37,957 bases of DNA, taken from assembly GCF_004348515.1 (NCBI RefSeq), contig NZ_SMKH01000040.1, forward strand, positions 1 through 37,957, written 5' to 3'. Positions 1-7,354 of the stretch are shown piece by piece. A program made the translations under genes and the position numbers. Below the pieces are notes generated by a model. That model did not search any database. It was not told where the DNA came from and worked only from the letters and a program-made list of their open reading frames with translations. The DNA comes from Actinomadura sp. KC345 (GTDB taxonomy: Bacteria > Actinomycetota > Actinomycetes > Streptosporangiales > Streptosporangiaceae). The number at the start of each line of letters is the position of its first letter. Within the stretch, counting starts at the first letter, position 1.

Positions 1-492
1 CCCGTCGCCCCCCGCGTCGTCCGCCCGGCCTGTGGTGTGGGGGCCGCTGTCGAGCATCACGGCGGGGGTCTGGCGGAACCCGCTGAGGGCGCTCAGCGGC
101 ATCGAGGACGCGAGGATCCCGTCGATCGCCTCGTCCGGTGATCCGAACGGGCTGCCTGCCGGGCCGTCCGCGTCGTCCGGCCAGGTCGAGACGACGACGC
201 CGAAGCCGTGCCGGGCCGCGGCGCGGGCCGCGCCCGTGTAGACGGGGCCGAAGAACGGCGCGGTCAGGGTCGGGACGAGCAGCAGGACGGTCCGGGTGGT
301 GCCGAGCCGCAGGTTCCGGGCCGCCTGGTTGGGGCGGTAGCCGAGGCGCTCGGCGGCGTCGCGGACGCCGCTCGCGGTGGCGGGGGAGACCCGGCCCTCC
401 CACTTGCCGCCCAGCACGAGCGAGACCGTGGACTGCGAGACCCCGGCCTCCTGAGCCACGTCCTTGCTGGTGGGACGGCCGGCTAACGACAC
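1..492 (-). CDS. LacI-family transcriptional regulator (C-terminus cut off by window edge)
   Basis: This is the first 164 codons of a LacI-type repressor; the rest lies beyond the window. The N-terminus has the family helix-turn-helix (TSKDVAQEAGVSQSTVS, then VSPATASGVRDAAERLGYRPN with the hinge-helix start NQAARNLR). The start of the periplasmic-binding-protein-like effector domain follows (TRTVLLLVPTLTAPFFGPVY). The GTG start at 492 has a perfect AGGAGG six bases upstream. The third codon is TTA, which is very rare in such GC-rich DNA and in streptomycetes makes translation depend on the bldA tRNA. It is divergent from the MFS gene and probably controls it, itself, or both. The effector is likely a sugar or nucleoside, judged from the family only. 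Confidence 0.9.
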   Translation of the reverse strand, partial: MSLAGRPTSKDVAQEAGVSQSTVSLVLGGKWEGRVSPATASGVRDAAERLGYRPNQAARNLRLGTTRTVLLLVPTLTAPFFGPVYTGAARAAARHGFGVVVSTWPDDADGPAGSPFGSPDEAIDGILASSMPLSALSGFRQTPAVMLDSGPHTTGRADDAGGDG

Positions 493-553
493 GGGTGCCT
501 CCTGTGAGCGGATCGGAACGGAATAAGACTAGAGCGGAGCCGCCCTCAAGTGG

Positions 554-584
554 TACGTATGACCAGGCGGGTAATACGTATGAC
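554..584. promoter_or_regulatory. Paired direct repeats, candidate operator between lacI-type gene and MFS gene
   Basis: TACGTATGAC occurs at 554-563 and again at 575-584, exactly 21 bp apart, or two helical turns. Each copy is centred on a TACGTA palindrome with a central CpG, and the second is the 8-bp palindrome ATACGTAT. LacI-family operators usually have a central CG, so binding by the divergent regulator is plausible. Each repeat also holds an ATG in frame with the MFS gene (559 and 580), so an upstream start cannot be fully excluded. Confidence 0.45.
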
Positions 585-606
585 TGGAATCGTGCGGGGG
601 CCATCT

Positions 607-1809
607 ATGCGCGGCTATGTCGTCTTCCTGCGGAGGCCGTTCGCGGCGAGGCTGCTCGGCGGCACCCTCCTCGGGAGGCTGCCCAACGGCATGGGGATGC
701 TCGCCGTCGTGCTGCACATCCGCGCGGACGACGGCGGATACACCCTCGCCGGGACGCTCGCCGCGATCCTGGGCCTCGCGACGGCGGCGGGCCAGCCCGT
801 CCTCGGCCGGGTCATGGACCGGTTCGGCCAGCCGCCCGTCCTGCTCCCGGCCGCCTGCGCCTCCGCCGCGGGCTTCGGCCTGCTCGCCGCGGTCGGCGCG
901 GACCCGCTGCCGGTGGCCGTCATCGCGGTGGTCCTCGCCGGGTTCGCCACACCGCCGCTGGAGGCGGGGCTGCGCGCCCTGTGGCCGGACGTCCTGGACG
1001 GACAGGAGCAGGTCGACGCCGCCTACGCGCTCGACGCGGCCTCCCAGGAGATCCTCTTCACCGTCGGCCCGCTGATCGTGGTCGCCGCGGCCGTCCTGAA
1101 CACCGAGGCCGCGCTGCTGCTCACCGGAGCGTTCGGCATCACCGGGACGCTGGTCGTCACGCTGTCCCGGCCGTCGCGCCGATGGACGGGCGAGCCGCGC
1201 GCCGCCGACTGGGCCGGGCCGCTGCGCTCCCCGGGGCTGCGGATCCTGCTGCTCTCGCTCGCCTGCGCGGGGATCGCGCTCGGCGTCTACGCCGTGGCCG
1301 TCGTCGCCTACGCCGAACGGTCCGGCCGCGACCTGGCGTCCGGGCTGCTGCTGGCGTGCATGGCGGGCGGCGCGTTCGCCGGGGGCATCGTCTACGGCGC
1401 CCGGCCGTGGGCGGGGGAGCCGCACCGGCGGCTGCCGTGGCTGCTCGCCGCGCTCGCCGTCGGCTACCTCCCGCTGGTCCTCGCGCCGAGCCTGCCGGTC
1501 ATGTCGGTGCTCGCGTTCGCCAGCGGCGTCTTCCTCGCGCCGGTGCTCGCGTGCAGCTTCGCGCTCGTCGACCGGCTCGCACCGAGCGGGACCGTCACCG
1601 AGGCGTTCGCGTGGGTCGTCGCGGCGGTCGGCGCGGGCGCCTCCCTCGGCTCCTTCGTCTCCGGCGTCGGGCAGGACGCGGGGGGCGTCCCGGGCGCGTT
1701 CGCCGGGGCCGGCGTCGGCGGCGTCCTCGCCCTGGTGCTCTGCCTCGCCGGCGCCCGGACGCTCCGCCCGCGCGCCGCCAAGGCGGTCACCGCCGAAGCC
1801 GCCACGTGA
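607..1809 (+). CDS. MFS transporter (probable drug or metabolite exporter)
   Basis: A 400-residue integral membrane protein with about twelve hydrophobic segments and the cytoplasmic loop 2-3 pattern GRVMDRFGQPPVLL, typical of the major facilitator superfamily. It should exchange a small solute against the proton gradient across the cytoplasmic membrane; the substrate cannot be read from the sequence. The ATG at 607 was chosen because GGGGG lies six bases upstream and the MRGYVVFLRRPFAARLLGG start resembles other actinobacterial MFS proteins. In-frame starts at 550, 559, 580 and 586 exist but fall in or near the putative operator. It ends 41 bp before the convergent pmt stop. Confidence 0.85.
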   Translation: MRGYVVFLRRPFAARLLGGTLLGRLPNGMGMLAVVLHIRADDGGYTLAGTLAAILGLATAAGQPVLGRVMDRFGQPPVLLPAACASAAGFGLLAAVGADPLPVAVIAVVLAGFATPPLEAGLRALWPDVLDGQEQVDAAYALDAASQEILFTVGPLIVVAAAVLNTEAALLLTGAFGITGTLVVTLSRPSRRWTGEPRAADWAGPLRSPGLRILLLSLACAGIALGVYAVAVVAYAERSGRDLASGLLLACMAGGAFAGGIVYGARPWAGEPHRRLPWLLAALAVGYLPLVLAPSLPVMSVLAFASGVFLAPVLACSFALVDRLAPSGTVTEAFAWVVAAVGAGASLGSFVSGVGQDAGGVPGAFAGAGVGGVLALVLCLAGARTLRPRAAKAVTAEAAT

Positions 1810-1850
1810 CCATCCCGCCGCCTGATCACCCCGCCACCTACCACGGGGCG

Positions 1851-3530
1851 TCAGACCCAGGACTGGAACCAGATCCGGTCGTGCCAGTTCTCGTAGGGGA
1901 TCGTGTCGGCGGTCAGGATCGGGTGGAAGTAGGCGAAGTTCGCCAGCACCACCAGCATGAACGCCCCCGCGGCGGCGGCGCCGATCAGCCGCCGCGTCCC
2001 CGCCGACGGCACGGGCTCCGGCGCCCGCACCCCGCCCGCGGCATCCGCGTCGTGGTCGTCCAGATCGCGCTTGCCCACATCGTGCGCGCCGGGCCGCGCG
2101 GCATGGGCGCCCGCCACCCCGGCGGGCGCGGGCCCGATCAGGTACCCGATGACGAGGACGACCGCCAGCACCATGAACGGGATCAGCGGCGTGGCGTAGA
2201 ACAGGAACATCGTGCGCTCGTTGAACGCCGAGGGGAACCAGGTCAGCCACCCGGCCGCGAACGCGAGCAGGATCGCCCCGGCCCGCCAGTCCCGCAGCAT
2301 GACCCAGATGAACGCGACGACGATCAGCGCGGCCAGCGCGCCCCACCACAGCGCGGGCGTGCCGATCCCGAGGATCTCGCGGGAGCAGCGCCCCGCGTCG
2401 CCGCACGCGTTCTTCGGCTCGGTGTAGAAGAACGCGACCGGACGCCGCAGGATCGGCCAGTCCCACGGCCACGACTGGTACGGGTGCTCGTCGTCCAGCC
2501 CGCTGTGGAAGCCGAGGATCTGCCCGTGGTACCGCCACAGGTCTGGCAGGGCCTCGAACGGGCGCCAGAGCACGAAGCCGGACACGTCGCCGCGTCCCCA
2601 GCCGCCCGGCCTGAAGATCCAGCCCCACCAGGTCGCCACGTAGGTCACCAGCCCGACCACGACCAGCTGGACGAACGCGGGGACGGCCTCCAGCAGCATC
2701 GTCCCGGCGAACGGCGCCCGGACTCCGGCCGCGCGGCGGGCGCCGTAGTCCCACAGCACGACCATCAGCCCGAACGCGGCGACGTAGAAGACGCCCGTCC
2801 ACTTGGTGGCGCAGGCCAGGCCGAGGCAGATTCCCGCGGCGTACCGCCAGCCGTGCGCGAGGAACGGCCCGTGGACGGAGGTGTCCCCGCCTTCGATCTT
2901 CTCGGCGAGGACGCGCCGGGAGCGGTCCCGGTCGTTCACGAGGCACGCGAACCCGGCGAGGATCCAGAACATCACGAAGATGTCCAGCAGCGCGGCCCGG
3001 CTGGTCACGAAGTGCAGTCCGTCCAACGCGAGCAGCAGCCCGGCGGCGCAGCCCAGCAGTGTCGAGCCGGTCATCCGGCGGGCGAGCCGGCACAGGATCA
3101 GCACCGACAGCGTCCCGAGGAGGGCGGGCACGAACCGCCATCCGAACGGCGTCGCGCCGAACATCCACTCGCCGATCGCGATCATCCACTTGCCGAACGG
3201 CGGATGCGCGACGAACGCGGCGCCCTCGGCCCAGATGTTCGCGTCCGGGTCGGCGATGAGCATCTTGTCGGCGTTCTCGACGGTGTTGCGCTCCCAGCCG
3301 AACTCCAGCAGGGCCAGCGCGTCCTTGGCGTAGTAGGTCTCGTCGAAGACGACGGCCTTCGGCGTCCCCAGCCCGTCGAAGCGCAGGACGCCCGCGAAGA
3401 GCGTCACCAGCAGCGGGCCGAGCCAGGCCAGCAGCGGGCTGCCCGGGATCGCCGGCGCGAGCCACTCCCGCAGCGGGGGCCTGCCCCGTGAGCCAACGGC
3501 CGGGGCGGAAACCAGATCCGTCGTAGCCAT
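1851..3530 (-). CDS. pmt: Protein O-mannosyltransferase (GT39, dolichyl-phosphate-mannose type)
   Basis: A 559-residue GT-C membrane enzyme that transfers mannose from polyprenyl-phosphate-mannose to Ser/Thr of exported proteins during Sec secretion. The catalytic Asp-Glu pair in the first extracytoplasmic loop is visible (VFDETYYAKDA, D63-E64). The second loop has the family motif HPPFGKWMI, and about ten membrane segments follow. The last residues (PYENWHDRIWFQSWV) match the usual PMT C-terminus. M. tuberculosis Rv1002c is the counterpart and is likewise divergent from rsmI (Rv1003). The start at 3530 is preceded by TAGGCT and six bases, which suggests a leaderless mRNA. Confidence 0.95.
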   Translation of the reverse strand: MATTDLVSAPAVGSRGRPPLREWLAPAIPGSPLLAWLGPLLVTLFAGVLRFDGLGTPKAVVFDETYYAKDALALLEFGWERNTVENADKMLIADPDANIWAEGAAFVAHPPFGKWMIAIGEWMFGATPFGWRFVPALLGTLSVLILCRLARRMTGSTLLGCAAGLLLALDGLHFVTSRAALLDIFVMFWILAGFACLVNDRDRSRRVLAEKIEGGDTSVHGPFLAHGWRYAAGICLGLACATKWTGVFYVAAFGLMVVLWDYGARRAAGVRAPFAGTMLLEAVPAFVQLVVVGLVTYVATWWGWIFRPGGWGRGDVSGFVLWRPFEALPDLWRYHGQILGFHSGLDDEHPYQSWPWDWPILRRPVAFFYTEPKNACGDAGRCSREILGIGTPALWWGALAALIVVAFIWVMLRDWRAGAILLAFAAGWLTWFPSAFNERTMFLFYATPLIPFMVLAVVLVIGYLIGPAPAGVAGAHAARPGAHDVGKRDLDDHDADAAGGVRAPEPVPSAGTRRLIGAAAAGAFMLVVLANFAYFHPILTADTIPYENWHDRIWFQSWV

Positions 3531-3536
3531 CCTGGG

Positions 3537-3565
3537 AGCCTATTGCAGCCCCCTCGGCGGTCGAG
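3537..3565 (-). promoter_or_regulatory. Putative leaderless promoter of pmt
   Basis: Read on the minus strand: CTCGAC at 3565-3560, a 17-bp spacer, TAGGCT at 3542-3537, six bases, then the pmt ATG at 3530. The spacer ends in CTGCAA, exactly as in the rsmI promoter on the other side, because both lie in copies of the same repeat end. Confidence 0.5.
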
Positions 3566-3846
3566 CACAACCGCCCGCTGCTGTGTTTGCTTGCAGCGCC
3601 CTTGGCGGTCGGGCCCTGGAGGGGCCTTCCTTCGGCGGGCACTGCGTGCGATCGCTGCATCGCTCCGAACTCGCCTTGGCGGCTCGCTGCGCGATCAGGT
3701 TTCTCGCTTCGCTCGCAACCTGCCTTCGGACGCGATCGCAGTGGTCCCGGTTGTCGCGGGGTTCGGTGTGGGTGGTGGTGGCGCGAGCGCACGCAGTGCC
3801 CGCCGAAGGGAGGGCTTTGAAGGCCCGACTGCCAAGGACACTGCAA
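3541..3846. repeat. Long imperfect inverted repeat element with nested hairpins, pmt-rsmI intergenic region
   Basis: This fills almost all of the 329-bp gene-free space between pmt and rsmI. The main arms are 3591-3650 and 3788-3846. Their inner 22 bp (CCTTCGGCGGGCACTGCGTG plus CG) match perfectly. The outer about 26 bp differ at three positions (TTGCAG, then CCTTGGC and GTCGGGCC). A third copy of the outer end, TATTGCAG followed by CCCCCTCGGCGGTCGAG, sits at 3541-3565 next to pmt. Between the arms are smaller palindromes, for example AGGTT/AACCT around 3690-3720 and GCGATCGC copies near 3650 and 3732. No transposase is present. It could be a MITE-like or extragenic palindromic element. No reading frame here looks coding. 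Confidence 0.7.
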
Positions 3847-3852
3847 TAAAGT
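3824..3852 (+). promoter_or_regulatory. Putative leaderless promoter of rsmI
   Basis: CCCGAC at 3824-3829, a 17-bp spacer ending in CTGCAA, TAAAGT at 3847-3852, seven bases, then the GTG start at 3860. Hexamer type, spacing and spacer end mirror the pmt promoter. Confidence 0.5.
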
Positions 3853-3859
3853 CGCCCAC

Positions 3860-4696
3860 GTGACAGGGACTTTGCTGCTCGGGGCGGCGCCGATCGGGCG
3901 GGCGGAGGACGCGTCCGCGCGGCTGCGGGACGCGCTGGCCGGTACGCCGGTGATCGCGGCGGAGGACACCCGCCGGCTGCGCAGGCTGGCGGGCGACCTC
4001 GGCGTGCAGGTCACCGCCCGCGTCGTGTCGTACCACGACCAGAACGAGACGGGCAGGACGGCGGAGCTGCTGGACGTGCTGCTGTCCGGGCGGGACGTCC
4101 TGGTGATCACCGATGCGGGGATGCCGGGGGTGTCCGACCCCGGGTACCGGCTCGTGCGGGCCGCCGTCGCCGAAGACGTGCCGGTCTCGGTGCTGCCCGG
4201 ACCGTCCGCCGTCACGACCGCGCTGGTGGTGTCGGGCCTGCCCGCGGACCGGTTCTGCTTCGAGGGCTTCCCGCCCCGCAAGCCGGGCGAGCGGTCCCGG
4301 CGGCTGGAGGCGCTCGCCGGTGAGCCGCGCACGATGGTGTTCTTCGAGTCGCCGCGCCGGCTGCCGGTCACGCTCGCGGCCATGGCGGACGCGTTCGGCG
4401 CGGCCCGTCCCGCCGCCGTCTGCCGGGAGCTGACCAAGACCTACGAGGAGGTCCGCCGGGGGACGCTCGGTGATCTCGCCGCGTGGGCCGGGGAGGGCGT
4501 CCGCGGCGAGATCACGGTGGTGGTCGGCGGCGCGCCCGAGCCGAAGGGCCTGTCGGACCCGGCCGACCTGGCCGCCGCCGTCGCCGCGCGGGTGGACGCC
4601 GGAACCCCCCGCAAGCAGGCCATCGCGGACGTCGCCAAGGAGAACGGCGCCCCGAAGCGCATCGTCTACGACGCCGTCGTCCAGTCCCGGAAATAG
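3860..4696 (+). CDS. rsmI: 16S rRNA (cytidine-1402-2'-O)-methyltransferase
   Basis: A 278-residue SAM-dependent enzyme of the tetrapyrrole methylase fold that 2'-O-methylates C1402 in the decoding centre of 16S rRNA. Family marks are the N-terminal GAAPIGRAEDASAR, AAEDTRRLRRL, SYHDQNE, the SAM-site loop TDAGMPGVSDPGYRLV, LPGPSAVTTALVVSG, FEGFPPRK, and the C-terminal HTH-like tail TPRKQAIADVAKENGAPKR. Its length is normal. The GTG at 3860 begins directly at the conserved TLLLGAAPIG strand. It is divergent from pmt, as in mycobacteria. The last codons and stop are duplicated immediately downstream (4682-4721). Confidence 0.95.
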   Translation: MTGTLLLGAAPIGRAEDASARLRDALAGTPVIAAEDTRRLRRLAGDLGVQVTARVVSYHDQNETGRTAELLDVLLSGRDVLVITDAGMPGVSDPGYRLVRAAVAEDVPVSVLPGPSAVTTALVVSGLPADRFCFEGFPPRKPGERSRRLEALAGEPRTMVFFESPRRLPVTLAAMADAFGAARPAAVCRELTKTYEEVRRGTLGDLAAWAGEGVRGEITVVVGGAPEPKGLSDPADLAAAVAARVDAGTPRKQAIADVAKENGAPKRIVYDAVVQSRK

Positions 4697-4721
4697 CCGC
4701 GCAGTCCGGGAAATAGCCGCC
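4682..4721 (+). repeat. 20-bp tandem duplication across the rsmI stop codon
   Basis: CAGTCCCGGAAATAGCCGCG at 4682-4701 is followed without a gap by CAGTCCGGGAAATAGCCGCC, with two differences. The first copy contains the rsmI stop codon TAG. Confidence 0.8.
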
Positions 4722-4807
4722 TTCCTGGGCGATGCGCGCGGACCGTTCGGGGAATAACCCCACCGTCGATGAGTCGTCGGCGCACGGCGGGCTTGCCGAA
4801 GGGGGTG

Positions 4808-5119
4808 ATGGGCGTGCGGGAGGCATGGTCGTCCCATGAGACCTGGGTCTTCGAGTGCCGGAACTGCTCGACTTACTGGAGGGAGGAGCTGGAGGTCCGG
4901 CACTGCACCGACGGGCACGGGAACGCGGCCGTCATCTACATGCGCGGCGGGCAGCCCTGCACGACGCCCTGGCTGGATCGCTCCTGCCCCCGCTGCCAGA
5001 GCCAGAACATCAAGGCGGCGCTGTCCGCGACGCGGGGCAAGGTGGAGGAGATCCCGAAGACCCGCACCGGCGAGGACGTGGCGATGGTGTTCCACCTCCG
5101 CCGCATGCACGCCTGGTGA
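4808..5119 (+). CDS. Conserved small zinc-ribbon-like protein of unknown function
   Basis: About 103 residues. Cysteine pairs suggest metal binding: FECRNC near the start, a single RHC with histidines, a Cys in QPCTTPW, then SCPRCQSQNI. The end is a basic KTRTGEDVAMVFHLRRMHAW. I do not recognise a named family; it resembles small zinc-ribbon hypothetical proteins of actinomycetes. Start choice is uncertain. ATG 4769 has no ribosome site, ATG 4808 lies very close to AAGGGGG, and GTG 4814 lies eight bases after that GGGGG. It follows rsmI on the same strand after about 110 bp and converges with the next membrane glycosyltransferase gene. Confidence 0.7.
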   Translation: MGVREAWSSHETWVFECRNCSTYWREELEVRHCTDGHGNAAVIYMRGGQPCTTPWLDRSCPRCQSQNIKAALSATRGKVEEIPKTRTGEDVAMVFHLRRMHAW

Positions 5120-5123
5120 CGCC

Positions 5124-5157
5124 GAGCGGGACTACAGGGCGAGCGGGACTACAGGGA
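5124..5157 (+). repeat. 17-bp tandem duplication after the zinc-ribbon gene
   Basis: GAGCGGGACTACAGGGC at 5124-5140 is repeated with one change at 5141-5157, and a shorter CTGACAGGGA echo follows. It lies in the convergent gap between two stop codons. Confidence 0.75.
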
Positions 5158-5177
5158 CTGACAGGGACCGGCAGCGA

Positions 5178-7043
5178 CTACTTGGCCGCGACCTCGGGGA
5201 CCTTGGGCTCGGCCCGCTCGGCCGGAACCTCGGGCGCCTCCGTTGCCGCTGTGCCGCGCCGCAGGCGGCGTCCCCAGCCGGCGACCGTCCCGCGGGACTC
5301 CGGGGAGAACGCCATCCCGGCGGCGAGCGCCGCCAGCGGGACGGCCGGCAGCACGTATCGGTAGTCGAACTCGGCGGTGGCGGCGGGCGCCAGCAGCAGG
5401 CCGGTCGCGAGCGTCCACGGCAGGAACGCCTGGCCGCCGAAGCGGCGCCACAGCGGGACGAGCCCGGCGAGGCCGATGAGCAGGATGCCGCCGAGCATCG
5501 TGCCGCGCAGGTAGAAGACGTCCTGGTACCCGCGGGCGATGCCGCCGAACGGCTCGACGACGCGGGTCTCGGCGTCGCCGCGCTCGTACGCCTTCGCCTC
5601 GGAGACCGCCGTCCTGCCGCCCTGCATGCGCCAGTCGGGCAGCGTCCTGCTCGTGGTCTTGCGGAACTCGTACTGGCGGTAGGTGTCGGGGTCGGGGAAG
5701 GTCGTCCGCTCCCACCGGAAGACGCGGAAGAAGTCGTACGCGACCACCTGCAGATAGTCGCCCGGCTGCGCGATGATCGCCCGTTTGGCGAAGTCGTTGC
5801 TGAGCGCGTTGTTGTCGGGGTTGAACCGCGGGCCGGTGTAGCGGTTCAGGGGGGACTGGGCGTTCCAGATCCCGTCCTGCGAGTTCGGCAGCCGGTTCGC
5901 GGGCTCGGTGCACAGCGCGTACTCGCGCACCGGCAGGTCGTCGATCTTGTGGCAGTCGGCGAACTTGTAGACCCGCGCGTACAGGAAGATGCCGTTGCTC
6001 TCGGTGATCGCGAACTTGCCGCTGTCGAGCTTGTACCAGCCCATGTAGGCCACCACGGGCAGCATGCAGGCCGCCAGCGTGACGCCCATGAGCCTCCAGC
6101 CGCTGCGGCGGATCAGCATGTACACCAGCACGCCGAGGAGCACCGGCATCCCGACCGAGCGGGTCAGCCAGGACAGCCCGATGATCAGCCCGACCGCCGC
6201 CGCGATCTTCCAGGACGGCCGGTCGTGCCACAGCAGCAGCGTCACCGCGCTCATCACCAGGAAGGTGAACATCGTGTCCGACAGCACCAGGTGCTCGAGC
6301 TGCAGCTGGTAGGCGTCCAGCAGGACCGGCGCGGCGGCGAGCGCGGCGCCCCAGCCGGGCAGCCCGCACCTGCGCCGCAGCAGCGCGTAGATCATCACGC
6401 CCATGGACAGGCCCATGAGGTGCTGGACGGCGGCGACGAGCGCGAAGCTGTGGAACGGCTTGAGCAGCAGGAGCAGGAAGGCGTAGCCGTCGGGGCGCAG
6501 CGGATGCGGGTACGGGTCGGTGGCGACGTGCAGGTAGTCGAAGCTGTCGTTGAAGAACATCACCGGCTGGTAGCCGAGCATCGCGATGACCCGGAGCAGC
6601 GCCGCTGTGGCAATGATCACACTGAAGGTCGGGTGCCGGCGCGCCAGCGTCCACAGACCCCGTGCGCGCCGCCGTCGCCCGGAGTCTGCCTCGTCGTCCG
6701 ATGTGTCGTCTTCGGTGGTGGGTGAGCCGGTGGGGGATGAGCCGGCGGTTGGTGCGTCGGCCTCGCCCGCGGAGAGCGCGGAACCGGACTTCGGACCGGT
6801 CTTGACCCCCGTTTTCGGGTCGTCCGAAAGGCCGTTGCCCGAATCTTTCCCGATCTTCGTCCCCCCGGGCGTGTCGCGGTCCGCGGCGGTGCCCGCCACG
6901 CCCGGTCCGCCGTCCTGCGCGATCCCGCCCGACTCGCTCCCCATGTCGTCGTCGCCCCCCGCGACCCTGTCCCGCGCGGCCTGGTCCGGCGCGGTGCCCG
7001 GCGTCGTGCCGAGCGCCGTGCCCTGCGGCGATTCGCCCGCCAC
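5178..7043 (-). CDS. GT-C-like membrane glycosyltransferase with long disordered N-terminus
   Basis: About 621 residues. Residues 1-122 are low-complexity and rich in Gly, Ser, Thr and Asp, ending in the basic GRRRRARG. About ten membrane segments follow. The first outside loop has FFNDSFDYL (about 163-171), which fits the acidic catalytic loop of polyprenyl-phosphate-sugar dependent GT-C enzymes, followed by PHPLRPDGYAFLLLLLKPF. A large extracytoplasmic region with several Cys (FADCHKIDDLPVREYALC) lies in the middle. The GTG start at 7043 was chosen because GGGGAGG lies upstream; the frame stays open to a TTG at 7202. Donor and acceptor are unknown. It is divergent from the family 2 glycosyltransferase that may charge its carrier lipid. 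Confidence 0.75.
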   Translation of the reverse strand: MAGESPQGTALGTTPGTAPDQAARDRVAGGDDDMGSESGGIAQDGGPGVAGTAADRDTPGGTKIGKDSGNGLSDDPKTGVKTGPKSGSALSAGEADAPTAGSSPTGSPTTEDDTSDDEADSGRRRRARGLWTLARRHPTFSVIIATAALLRVIAMLGYQPVMFFNDSFDYLHVATDPYPHPLRPDGYAFLLLLLKPFHSFALVAAVQHLMGLSMGVMIYALLRRRCGLPGWGAALAAAPVLLDAYQLQLEHLVLSDTMFTFLVMSAVTLLLWHDRPSWKIAAAVGLIIGLSWLTRSVGMPVLLGVLVYMLIRRSGWRLMGVTLAACMLPVVAYMGWYKLDSGKFAITESNGIFLYARVYKFADCHKIDDLPVREYALCTEPANRLPNSQDGIWNAQSPLNRYTGPRFNPDNNALSNDFAKRAIIAQPGDYLQVVAYDFFRVFRWERTTFPDPDTYRQYEFRKTTSRTLPDWRMQGGRTAVSEAKAYERGDAETRVVEPFGGIARGYQDVFYLRGTMLGGILLIGLAGLVPLWRRFGGQAFLPWTLATGLLLAPAATAEFDYRYVLPAVPLAALAAGMAFSPESRGTVAGWGRRLRRGTAATEAPEVPAERAEPKVPEVAAK

Positions 7044-7354
7044 TGCCGCACCTCCCCTTCGGTGTCCGGCCCCCGGTCCGGTGGCACTGCGTTCTCCGGC
7101 GCGCGTCACAGCCGACCCAACCTTTCCGGGCCGCTGTGCCCGTATGCTTGACGTCCTAGCCTGCCGCCCGCGACCGTGGCGGAGAGGGTCTTTCGGTTGC
7201 AAGTGGGCAACACGATACGGGTGCTCTTGACGAGAGCGGCCATCATCACCCGTCCCCGGCAGGCATCATGAACTGACGACGGGCCGCGCCGCGGAACCAA
7301 GAAGATTAATGGATCACACCGCAGACGGTCATCAGGGGTAACGAAGGAGATCGC
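7044..7354. other. Divergent intergenic region between two glycosyltransferase genes
   Basis: 311 bp without a convincing gene. It must hold both divergent promoters, but I see no pair of hexamers good enough to call. A small inverted repeat, GTTGC-N6-GCAAC, lies at 7196-7211, and AGGAGATCGC before the right-hand gene is its ribosome-binding site (GGAG). Confidence 0.6.

Noticed and set aside
3541..3846. Insertion sequence or transposase remnant
   Set aside because: No transposase-like translation is seen in any frame and no target-site duplication is evident. The element is kept only as an inverted repeat.
529..4437. Very long open frames on the strands opposite real genes (for example 529-4437, 138-3491, 18070-23985, 8023-12198)
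   Set aside because: They span several well-recognised genes in other frames. Their translations are rich in Arg, Gly, Ala and Pro with no domains, as expected for shadow frames in GC-rich DNA.
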